From contig WNYE01000025.1 in assembly GCA_021396245.1 (NCBI GenBank), positions 124,001-188,000 on the forward strand: a stretch of 64,000 nucleotides of DNA, in the 5' to 3' direction. The DNA comes from Sporothrix humicola (Eukaryota; Ascomycota; Sordariomycetes; Ophiostomatales; Ophiostomataceae). The notes beneath the pieces are model-generated. The model was not told where the DNA came from and did no database searches. It worked only from the letters and a program-made list of their open reading frames with translations. Every line of letters starts with the position of its first letter. Positions within the stretch are counted from its first letter, which is position 1. Shown one piece after another: positions 35,581 through 45,257 of the stretch. Made by a program: the position numbers and the translations under genes.

Positions 35581-37119
35581 TCATGGCAGGTGTTGGTTGT
35601 TGTATGGCCACGCAAGTTTCTTCTTGCTGTGGCGAAGTTGCTGGACGAGAGAAACGGTTTGTTCGAGTGAAAATCTGTTCCTGCTGAAGATGGGTAATTC
35701 GGCCAATCCATGCATAGAGTGAGGTTCGTCCCTCTCCCGGGATTCGTCCTCATCTTCCCAAACGGCTGGCAGAGGAGACTGGCGATGCTTGCAGAAACGG
35801 GGCGGGGCGTCCTCCTCCTCCTCGTCAAACAAAACGCGCGTCACTCCGGCATGAAATGGCGGCTCGTCGTCGTCGTCGTCGTCTCGTCGTCATCCAGCAG
35901 CATGCTTCCGGGGAGCATATTGTCAAACATCCGATCCTCAGAAAAGAGATTGCTGCTGATAAATGTCAAGACGACTGGCAGCGTTGCCGCCTTTTCACGG
36001 CCGACGAGATCAAAAGCCAAAAGTGATCATCAAGAGACATGCTCATATAAGCGGCATACCTGCTGGGTGTAAGTCGGCCTCGTGCTCGTTGGCCGTCTGG
36101 CCCTCAACATGCGGAAGGTCGACACGGATTCTTGATGATAGGGTTCTTCTGCCATTCAGGGCATGGCGAGTGAAAAAGGTTGTAAAAAACTCGTCTGCAC
36201 CTGATGAGTCGTCCGACTCATACGAGAAAGTAGTGATGGCAATCCGAAGAGTTTTCTGTTGTTGATGAGCACGGAGCGCGTAGTGGTTTGAAGCCCTTGA
36301 TGGAAAGCAAAAGAGGTAGGAGGACTGGGCGACCATGAGATGTGATGAGAGTTTATGCTGTTGCTCATCGTTGGATGCGTAACATTTCAACACCGAAACG
36401 GGCGGCACATCGTGGGTCCAAAAAGGCCGGAATCAAAGACCAGCCGGAGCATTCCGTGTAGCCTTCCAATGTTGTCTGGAATTTCTCACATTGCGCTTCT
36501 GGTGGGCCATATCCAGATTTGGCAACCGTACCGCTTTCAGCTTCTCCAGAGTAGACAGCATACAAAGCTGAATTGTTGCGTTTGTTTCGGGGCACTTGAC
36601 TCGGACGGAGAGTGATGAGCGGGGGCGAGCAGCCGGAGAAGCACACAGATATGTGAACTCCAGCTTTCGATTCATGGCATGCCCAAATGTGTTTGATGGC
36701 TCTGGCTGTGCACGGTCATGAGCGAAGCTTGGGGAGGCTGATGGCCGCCTCATGACGGCCAATAGATGATTGTCGGTGCAGAGCGGTCGTCAGACAGCAT
36801 GGGGTGCGGAGATGGTCAATGTCATGCGCAGGGCCGTATTTGTGATCGTTGCCGCGAAGTGACTGGATCCAAAGTAGAGAGAAGCACACCGACAATGTGT
36901 TTGGCACATAACAGAGCCTTTGCTGTTTTGTGCTTTGTCCGAACACCTGTCAAGATTGACGATGCAATGGTAGCCCACAGTAGGTAGGCCCAGTGGTTCA
37001 AAGGCCAGAAGCAGGCGGCATAAAGGCTGATACGAGCAGAGTTGGGAGGTCGTAGGTCGACTCCAAAGTAGTAGACATATTTCAGGCGTGTTTTTTGGTT
37101 GGTGGTTGCCTTTCATCAT
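35581..37119 (-). pseudogene. decayed gene, one 513-codon frame broken only by TGA codons
   Basis: A single minus-strand frame from ATG 37119 to TGA 35581 has eight internal stops, all TGA (lowest bases 36790, 36433, 36043, 36010, 35995, 35938, 35923, 35890). The first 359 codons hold only two internal stops where about 17 would be expected by chance. Readable parts include KAVRLPNLDMAHQKRNVRN, TFSYESDDSSGADEFFTTFF and a C-terminal acidic section (DDDDDDEPPFHAGVTRVLFD) followed by a Glu/Asp-rich and helical stretch. The cluster of TGAs at 35890-36045 may be an intron. All-TGA interruption fits CGA to TGA transitions. No family recognised. Confidence 0.6.
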
Positions 37120-37649
37120 TCCGACCTGTCCATAACAGGTGAGTGCAAGGAGCGGACTGATGTAGATGCCAAACGCAGTTGGCTGAAGCAGAAGGGCCTA
37201 TGTGCATCAACGAAACTGGAGGATTGCGCCGAAAGATTTGTGGCGGAGTTCGAAGATTGCCATCGGTAGGAAATTTGAAACAGAAGAGAGAAAGTCCGAC
37301 AAGAAGTCGATCACCATGTGTCTTGGGATCTCCTTGGATCTTTGGTTGTTGTTTTGAAGCCTCTGTGTCGAAAGGCTAGCAAAAGTGGTTGGCCACATAA
37401 GATATGGGAGAGGTCGTCGGGTTTCTAGTGTGGTCGATAAAGCAGCATATCAACGGCCCCATCCTCGGGGAACCACGACTTGGCTGTTGTCAAACTCACA
37501 ACACCTCGTTTCCTTACGAGTACAACGTCTCTCCATACGGGGGAGGTACAAAGCCCCTTAAAGAATGATGTCCTCAAATACCCACTGGAGTGTTTATGGA
37601 CTGGTACATGTTATGGGCGCAGGAGAAAATAGAGGAGGAGGGAGAAGAG

Positions 37650-37751
37650 GAGGATGCGGTGCACTGGAACCTACAAAGATTCTGGAAGTGCACAAAGAAA
37701 AGGAGGAAGAAGAGGGGGGAGAGGAGGATGCGGTGCACTGGAACCTGTAAG
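37650..37751. repeat. imperfect tandem repeat, about 75-bp unit
   Basis: The string GAGGATGCGGTGCACTGGAA occurs at 37650 and again about 75 bp on (37725), each followed by CCT and GTGCACRAAG-like purine-rich sequence. Two copies only; seen directly. Confidence 0.7.
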
Positions 37752-38390
37752 AATTCTGAGAGTGCACGAAGGGGAGAAAAAAGAAGAAAAAAGGAAGAAG
37801 AGAAAAAAAAAGAAGACGCAGCAAAGCACAGAAACGGAAAAGCAGGACGGAAAAGCAAGACAATTTATTCAAAGAAAAGGGGGCTTTGAAATCAACATCG
37901 GGGAGAAATAAAACCACCACATGTTCAGATGGACAGAAGGCAGACAAATAGTGACAATACAAGGAAAAACGAGGGAAAAGAGGAAAAGGGGGGAGTAGTC
38001 ATCTTACCAGCGTGGCCGCGCATCGTGAAACGACCTTTGGGCTCTGTGTACCGATGCGATGTGCCCAACGGATGGGAAGGACCCTTGGTATCTTTCTGTC
38101 AGTCTAAAATCAGACTCGCGCCAGAAAGTACAAAGTGTTGTATTGCAACGTGGAAGCGATGGGCGAGATGTCCTGTCTCATCACAGTCACAACAAAAAGG
38201 TCGGGTCAGGTCAGAGGAGACCGACAAAGGACTCATGTCGGGGCATGAGGAATAGACTCGGACATACAACTAAAGTGAGACTGCTGTCCTTGAATTTTGT
38301 GACCGTAACCAAGACGTGGTAATTGGTCCATGTTTGGCGGCTGGTATTGATGCTTCAAAATGACCGCACTCGTACAGTGTCGGCGTCCTC

Positions 38391-38431
38391 AAAAAAAAAA
38401 AAAAAAAAAAAAAAAAGAGAGAGAGAGAGAG
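38391..38431. repeat. A26 run followed by (GA)n
   Basis: About 26 A followed by seven to eight GA units on the plus strand, seen directly. Either slippage or an old retro-insertion tail. Confidence 0.95.
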
Positions 38432-39599
38432 GTAGAGAACGAGACATCAAGAGTGAAGTAACTGAAGAAGCTTGACTGCATGCGAAATGTGATAGAAGCC
38501 GTCGGGGGAAAGAGACGGGAAAAGCCAGGAACTGCTTCTTTTATCGACCTGGTTGATCTTTTGGTCGTGGTAAAAGCTTGCCAGAGCCGGGGCTTCTGAT
38601 GTGGTTTAGGATCTCCACCGAAGGGACTGGAGTAGACATGATAGAGGAGACACATTGTGCCTCGGGGGAAAGTTGAGCTGACTTGAGACTGATAACTCTC
38701 CCTCTTTTGCTTTCCAGCGGTGGTCCTTTCACCGTCCCCTCGAGCAACTGTTCAAGGCGAGTCCTCAAAGTTTGTTCTCGCCGCGAGAGAGGTAACCGAA
38801 GCGGCAGAGCAGAAGGCCTCAAATCGCGATCATAGCTTGGGCGGCAAGGGTGTTTCCCTTCAAGTCGTTATGTTCTAGCTTTTCCTTGCGGATCAAACAG
38901 TGGCGTTATTCACATTGAGTGAAATGGTGGCCGGGTGTTTGAAATGGATGCCATCTCGACGTGGACTGCAAAGGTGGCTCAAGGCCCCCCTGCGGTAGAT
39001 GCCGAAGAAGGCCGCCACCTCTGGGCCTTATGATATCCAAAGTGTGCGTCCAGAATGAGAGACCACTCGTGGTCATCACAGAGCCTTAAGAAGCTGTTTT
39101 TATGAATCACAATGGCTGTCAAAGCAGTCATACCACCAGCATATAGACTTGTGGAATCTGCTGGCCCATCACTCTGGGCATTGCAGCAGTTCAAGCGGTC
39201 GTGTCCTGGTCATCGTATAAAGAGAAAAGGAAAGGGCAAAGAAAAGGGAAGTCTCCGCAACAATAGATATCGTTGGTCATTCCGAAGGGGCCGTTCTGGA
39301 AGCGGGCAAAATCCAGGAGATCCTGTATTGAACAGCCAGGTGGCCACCTGATCATCAGCCTGGTCATCAGCCTTATCATCCATCTCGTCCCGGATAGCCT
39401 TTCACGAGCGTCCTTTGGCTTGCGGGCGTTGAGTATGATGTGGTTCAGCCGGTTCCCGTAATTGACAAGTCCGCTTGGAGATGAGATATGCTTTGCGAGG
39501 CCATAATTGGCGGCATAACCTCACCTCAAAGGATCGTGATGAGTCTGGCCTGGAAAGGATATTTGAATGCTGCAAAAGAACTTAACACCGAATTAACGG

Positions 39600-41150
39600 T
39601 CATGTGATCCGAAATCGACGACTCCGGAGCGTCGTCGACAAGCACCTCATCTTCCACTGTTGCAAAAAGCTCACCATGAAGGCGCTGTACACGGACACTC
39701 TGTAATGGGACACTGTTTTTGATCCACAGCTCCAGAGTTGGACAAGTCTGCAGGGAGATATATGCTCTGTCTGGCCGTTGTTGACGGAATGACCTGAGCC
39801 TGAGCCTTTATTATCACAGCACGATGTCTCCTTTGGAAGCTCTCTGATGGCTGGAAGCAGCCATGAAAAAAGCAGACTCGTAACAACTGAAACAGAAGTC
39901 GGCAATAAATCAGCCATGCTAGAACCAGACAGACATTTTTGATTTCCGGGATCGAGCGCGAAGATACTAGGGGACTTCGGCAGAGTAGGTAGAGGAGGCC
40001 CTGGTAGAGAGGCCGACCGGCGAGTAATAGCAAGAGCCTCGATGTCCGCAATGGAGGAAGCAGTGGCACTAGTGGGTCTCAGATCGGCGTAGATGTCTAG
40101 GAAACCATCGTCTTCGTCGGCAGGCTCGACACTGGGGAGTGCTGCTGGATTCTGCGTTGTACTAAAAAGCAGTGCCCGTCGATAGGGGATAGAAATGATG
40201 GTAGATGTGGGCAGATGTGGTGGCTTGGAGATGATGATGATGCTCGACGATGGGTGATGCTGAAAAGACATCATGAATGGTTTGGGACGATGGGAAGCTG
40301 GGAAGAGGGACAATGACAATAGAGAAGGAGTGACTGGGTTCTGCCTCCAAAGATGACCATCTCTCCCTCAAGTTTTGTCTTGCCTGGCAGCTCTTGTACC
40401 CACATCCAGTTTTTCCTCGTCGAGGGTTGGCTGCTTTGGAGGATCCGGCCAGAAGCAGACGGGAGGAGGTACAAATCACGACGTAGTTTCTCGAAGCTGG
40501 ACCATGAGGGTTGGTGAAGCCAAACGGGGTGTCGACAGCTGCCAGAAGATTGGGTCTCCGGAATGTATTGGAGAGTGGTCGGCCGAGAAGGACGACGAAG
40601 ACTGAAGACTCTCTCATGGGCTGCCATGGCTGACTGTCCGGTCCAAGTATGAAAGTTGTGGCTCACCATCTTGACCTCAACCGGGATGACAGGCGTGGCA
40701 GTCATAGGCGGAAGTTGGGAAGTCTGGGGGTGGCATCAACATCAAAGTATAGTCGGTGAATTCAGCCGCCGTCCATCGCCCATCGTTTCTCGCCCTGGTG
40801 TTGGTGCGCCACATTTGGCAGATATTTGCAGATGTTGGGCCTTGCGCTCCAATCCTCCAATCCACCATAGCCCAAAGTGAGCTTCGAGGGCGAGTCTCGT
40901 TTCATATGAAACATGGCATATCACTCAGAGCGAGATCTGCCTCACGCTCGGTGTCACAATCGGAGTTGCGATCGGAATCGTGGATAACACTCTGAGCGTC
41001 AACAGTAGACGGAATGGATGTGAGATCGATAATGGTATCGGAGTCTTCTTGCTTGGACTCGGACCTCGGGCCGGGGCTTTCCCATCCCAGGACTAGGAGT
41101 GGAGGGGCAACGCGCACGGGAGTCGTGATAAGTCTGCGCTTCTTGACCAT
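39600..41150 (-). pseudogene. decayed gene, one 517-codon frame broken only by TGA codons
   Basis: From ATG 41150 (MVKKRRLITTPVRVAPPLLV) one minus-strand frame runs to TGA 39600 with five internal stops, all TGA (lowest bases 40902, 40677, 40614, 40476, 40368). About 24 stops of all three types would be expected by chance. Readable parts include EDSDTIIDLTSIPSTVDAQS, RWTAAEFTDYTLMLMPPPDF and DEDDGFLDIYADLRPTSATA, mostly a polar, disordered-looking protein. The last 240 codons are uninterrupted. Alternatives are a live gene whose introns hide the TGAs, though I found no consistent donor/acceptor set, or a fusion with the overlapping upstream frame. Family unknown. Confidence 0.6.
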
Positions 41151-41946
41151 TTATATTGACCCACGTCAGCATCATGGCCAACCGTTGAATTCTGGTCGAT
41201 GCGTACAGAGCGCATCGTTTGAATGGCCAGGGGAAGGTGGAAAGTGGAAAGTGGAAAGTGGAAGAGGCTCGGAGTTTCATCAACATTTCACTATTCCATA
41301 ATTGAGCGCATCCAGCGCTGTGGTGAGCTCCTGTATTATATATTGCTGCTTTTGCTGAGCGCACAAAGAAGGATAAGAGAACGTGGAGTTGGTCGTCGTT
41401 GTTGCCAAAGATGTGGTCGTAGCAAGGTTTGCAGCCCGTCACAAACGAGTCTGCAAGCTCGCGGGGACGAAGATAACAAGGTATTGGACTGAAGAAAGTC
41501 ATAGATAGTGGTAGTTGGAGTGCTGTCACCACATGAAAAAGCCATGGTCTGAGAATGTGTTGTGGCGGCATCAAAAAACAAAAACGCCAAAACCTGACCA
41601 CGCGGACTGATTTGGCCATCTTCTCGAAATGCGGATAGTGGCTGTCTTCGGGCCCACCGACAGCTGTGTTGCTTCCGACGTATGGGCCAGAAATGTTTGC
41701 GTTGATAGCAACGGACGGTAATGTGCTTTGGCGGATAATCCACCATCGCCACGAGGTCATTGTGTTTGTATCGTCAGTGTCATAACGGGGGTTGTTTTGT
41801 TCCAAGCGGAAATGGGAGGCATAGCGTAGCCGGATTGTACGTGTCGCTTTGTCCAAAGCCCCAGTGGCCGCCGTCTGGGAAGTTGAGCCGCCGAGTGGAC
41901 GGTAGGCCATCTGCCATTGTCTCTTCTTGATTTTGATTGTTAGCAT
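40999..41946 (-). CDS. hypothetical ORF, 315 codons, possibly part of the same decayed locus
   Basis: Longest fully open frame in the accessory interval (open from 42066; first ATG 41946). Its 3' 150 bases overlap the start of the decayed 41150 frame in another phase, so a frameshift or intron between them could make one larger gene. Readable parts include GPYVGSNTAVGGPEDSHYPH and RELADSFVTGCKPCYDHIFG; two hydrophobic stretches lie between. A competing frame on the same strand starts MADGLPSTRRLNFPDGGHWG near 41.9 kb, so the exact exon structure is uncertain. A 355-codon open run is very unlikely by chance at this GC. No family recognised. Confidence 0.35.
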   Translation of the reverse strand: MLTIKIKKRQWQMAYRPLGGSTSQTAATGALDKATRTIRLRYASHFRLEQNNPRYDTDDTNTMTSWRWWIIRQSTLPSVAINANISGPYVGSNTAVGGPEDSHYPHFEKMAKSVRVVRFWRFCFLMPPQHILRPWLFHVVTALQLPLSMTFFSPIPCYLRPRELADSFVTGCKPCYDHIFGNNDDQLHVLLSFFVRSAKAAIYNTGAHHSAGCAQLWNSEMLMKLRASSTFHFPLSTFPWPFKRCALYASTRIQRLAMMLTWVNINGQEAQTYHDSRARCPSTPSPGMGKPRPEVRVQARRLRYHYRSHIHSVYC

Positions 41947-43937
41947 GCTACTGGGAGACTGAGAACACAAAGTGAGACTGATGGACTTGCAGCTTTTGAC
42001 AAGGAGACCCTGTGACGCCCATATGCCGTCAGAGAAAGAAAGAAAAACTCTCCCAAGACATCCCAATATCCTTCTAAATGCTCAAAAGTCATGGCTGGGC
42101 GTCTACCCAAATGTCTTCTTCTGCAGCTGCAAACGGCGCGCGGGGGTGAGATTCCAGCCCCCTCCGTGCCACCCCAGTGGTGGGATCGAGATCTGAAGTG
42201 CTGGAGAAGGGGGCAGGACACAAACTCTAGTCTTTTTTGGACAGTGGCGCACTTCTTCAACTCGCCATCTCCGGGGCCGACGGCCGGAGCTAGAAACGTG
42301 GTATGTGCCCCAAAGTGTAGGGCAAAAGTATGGTCCTTGCTCAACGGATATCAGTTGAATCTTCAGGACGAAGGAAGAAGAAGGAGCAAAGTAAACAGTG
42401 TTTCTCCAAAGAACTGTATGAAAACAAAAGTTGTTCTCCCTAGGCCAATGCGGCTCCGCCGCCGCATGGTGTCGCAGGCCCCTCTGGCAACGGGGTCGAA
42501 ACGGGATCACGGGTCTCTAAACAGACACGACCGGGTCGCCCGGTCGCCCAGTCCACATCCCGCGGAGGACAGCCACTCAAAAATGGATGCCTCGCGCTCA
42601 TTGCTGAGCTGGGCAGACCCGCATTGGCTACGGGACAGTTAGTAAAGGATTCCGTGAGGTGAGAGTACGGAGAGAGCAAGACGAACCTTTTTTTTTGGCG
42701 AGACGAACTGTGCCTTGTTCATATCGACGGCGGCAACCTCCCGGAAAGATACGGCGGGTTGTCGTCCGGGTGGGTATGATCTACCGTGGCATCGGACCGG
42801 TTGGTGGGGGCCGTGGACGCCAAGTATGCCGGCTTGGGCAGCGGGGATGGTCGTAACCGGTCTCTTTGGGCTTTAGGTTGTGACTGATAAGCCAGTCAGC
42901 CACGGATTTGGGGCGACGCCTGACCCAGGATTCGGATTTCAGGCTACTACCACCTAGGTGTAGCAGGTGTGAAGTGCCGCGAGCCTTAGCTTGGCCGAAA
43001 AACTGTCACCCCCCGGCTATCACCCGATGGAGAGGTCATTCTGGCATGGGGCTGGGATTATGATGGCAGGTACGCAAGGCTTCGGTTTCGCTGGGAGTGT
43101 TAGCCCTCATATTCGGAAAGGAGAAGAAGGAGGAGAAGGAGAAGCAGAGGAAGACGGCATACCTGAGGATGGTGTCATGGGTCATCATAGCCGGGGCGTC
43201 TCGTCTGAAGTGTTCTCAATGTGGTAATCATTCGAGGTCACCGTCGAGGGAGAACTTGTTAATCACAAAGTTGGTGTGCCCCCAGATGCCCAGGAACGGT
43301 GTTGGTTTGGGCAAGAGGGGACACACGAGGTCTAGAAGAAGTTGAGCAAAAAAGAGGAGGAGGAGGAGGAGAATGAAAAAGAAGCCGGCCAGAGAAAGGG
43401 GAAATAGGCACATATCTATAGACAAAGAGAATAGATGTGAAGAGGGGACGGCAGCTTCATTGAAGTGACTGCTACAGCAAACACATTTTCAAGAGGAAAT
43501 AGGCAACACACTGTCTACGGAGCAAAAGTTAAACACTGTGGATGATAGACATGACAAACAGAAAAAAGAGACAAGACTGAGGCAAATACAAAGAGGAGAC
43601 AAGGAGAGACAAAAGTAGAACGTGGGACGTCTATGTCTGGTGTGTAAACGGGACAGGAATGACGTTGACGGCAAAGCATGGGATCGTGCCAACGGAGGAT
43701 GATGGCTGGTAAAGGAAGACGCCGTGTAAGTGTCTCTGCCACGCCGTTGCACTATTTCTTTATTAATTGCTTTACGTGGACCTTTTTACTATTTTGAAAA
43801 AAAAAAAGAAAAAAAAAGAGTAAACATTAATTGTTTATTACAGCGTAGGAAACTAACGTTAACCAAAAACAAACAAATAAAAACCCATTTAAATAGTTTT
43901 CGTATCCTGCAAAGCCCTCATATCCAACATTGCCCTC
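41947..43937. other. accessory interval, several short open frames, no gene assigned
   Basis: 41.95-42.6 kb is open in several frames on both strands (130-180 codons), which suggests it belonged to a coding region upstream of the 40999 frame. 42.6-43.9 kb shows nothing beyond purine-rich patches and an A-run near 43.8 kb next to the 3' end of the T5orf172 gene. Confidence 0.4.
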
Positions 43938-45257
43938 TTACGAATAGATTATCCATTTGCTGGGGCTTTTCCGCTCCGCTAACTGATTTATGAATGGAGT
44001 CATTGATTCTATCCAGCTCATAACTGGGTAGTCCTCTGGAAACTCTTTAGAATCCATCTGACAACGGATGTCTTCATTCCAGAACTTTGTCAATTGGCCG
44101 TGCTTGTACGGCTGCAACTTTGCAAACTGCGACCAAAATTTGACCACCTTGATTGCAATGTCCTCATCCACTTCGAACCACTCATTGTGCTCTCCCCCTT
44201 TGCCGCGCTCCCGGCACGGCTCGCAAGGTGGGTTTTGCTTTCGTCGATACTCGTGCAGCGTCGTGTGGATGAGGCTTTCAATTCTCTGGATCGCGTCGCA
44301 CTCAATTCTCTCGTCAAAGACTTTTTTGAGTTCGTGCTTGCAGCTCCGTCTCCACACATCGATTCGTTTCTCTGCCAGTCGTTTTTTGATTTTTGTGACT
44401 TTTTTGACGGGTTTGCACTGGCATCCACAAGATCCGGGTTTAATCCCACTCCCGTCTTCGACATAGCCGATTTTGATGTATCCAGGGAGATCGGGTCGCC
44501 GGTAACCATATATGAAGCCTGGGCGGCAGAGCTTGTTGGAGATCGTATCGATCATGAGGTCGAACAGTTTTTTCCGATGCTCCTTGGGCGTGAGCGGGAG
44601 GCGGGAGAACTTGGAGAATGACGGTCTTGTGCTCGGTCTTTCCTCCGGCCTAATGGAAAGTATGGAAAGCCGCTCAAATCCAAGATCCTCGGGGCTAGTG
44701 TCCTCGTTGCCGCCTGCGCTGCCGTCCTCGTCTCCGTCTGTGATGTCGAGGCCAGAATCCGGATCAGAATTCGGATCAGAATTCGGATCCGATTCCGGGC
44801 CATCATCGTTCGAAACATATCCCGAGTCATCGGCCGAATCATTCAGCTCACGCGCGCTGTCCCATTCCTCCTTCGTGAACCCAGTCGTTCTGCTTCCGTA
44901 GCGCATTCGGTTTACCTCGTGCGCCCGCTGGTATTGCGTCCATATCTCGTTCCACCATGTCTCGTACAGGAGAGGTGCTTGGCCGCGACAACAACGTCTT
45001 CCGCAGACGGTGAGGATGCTCAGATCGAGCAGACAATATGCCGCATCTGGGGAAGGTAATGTTGAATCAACGAGCCTTTTGAGAAGACTTGGCATCGTCT
45101 CCATGCTTTTTGAAATAGCCTTTTTCGAACGACGCTTCCCGCATTTTAGGCATGCGTCATAAGGTGACTCGAGCTTGAGAAAGCAGCGGACCTGCTTGAG
45201 TGACTCGAACTGGCAAGTGTCGCCGGATGGCGTGACAAACACGGGAGACCAAGGCAT
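43938..45257 (-). CDS. T5orf172-domain (GIY-YIG-like) protein
   Basis: Single exon, 439 residues from ATG 45257; the frame is open further up, but that part is a repetitive FPLFPFSP leader and is taken as UTR. Residues about 1-110 include CLKCGKR and other paired Cys. Residues about 135-185 are acidic and disordered, with repeated DPNSDPNSDPDS. The conserved domain lies at about 245-405: GFIYGYRRPDLPGYIKIGY, then RIESLIHTTLHEYRRK, a PPCEPC pair and EHNEWFEVDEDIAIKVVKFW. This is the fungal T5orf172 pattern, related to GIY-YIG nucleases and probably DNA-binding. These genes are frequent, variable accessory genes in fungi. This is the only clearly intact gene between PEX4 and the mannosyltransferase gene. 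Confidence 0.85.
   Translation of the reverse strand: MPWSPVFVTPSGDTCQFESLKQVRCFLKLESPYDACLKCGKRRSKKAISKSMETMPSLLKRLVDSTLPSPDAAYCLLDLSILTVCGRRCCRGQAPLLYETWWNEIWTQYQRAHEVNRMRYGSRTTGFTKEEWDSARELNDSADDSGYVSNDDGPESDPNSDPNSDPDSGLDITDGDEDGSAGGNEDTSPEDLGFERLSILSIRPEERPSTRPSFSKFSRLPLTPKEHRKKLFDLMIDTISNKLCRPGFIYGYRRPDLPGYIKIGYVEDGSGIKPGSCGCQCKPVKKVTKIKKRLAEKRIDVWRRSCKHELKKVFDERIECDAIQRIESLIHTTLHEYRRKQNPPCEPCRERGKGGEHNEWFEVDEDIAIKVVKFWSQFAKLQPYKHGQLTKFWNEDIRCQMDSKEFPEDYPVMSWIESMTPFINQLAERKSPSKWIIYS

Larger units (their letters stand above)
37120..39599. other. accessory interval, no intact gene
   Basis: Includes a minus-strand open stretch of 94 codons at 38541-38822 with coding-like sequence (TLRTRLEQLLEGTVKGPPLE), and a frame near 39.2-39.75 kb (RVQRLHGELFATVEDEVLVD) that could be a downstream exon of the remnant at 39600. 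GA-rich DNA at 37.6-37.9 kb contains two near copies of a roughly 75-bp unit (GAGGATGCGGTGCACTGGAA..). Confidence 0.45.
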
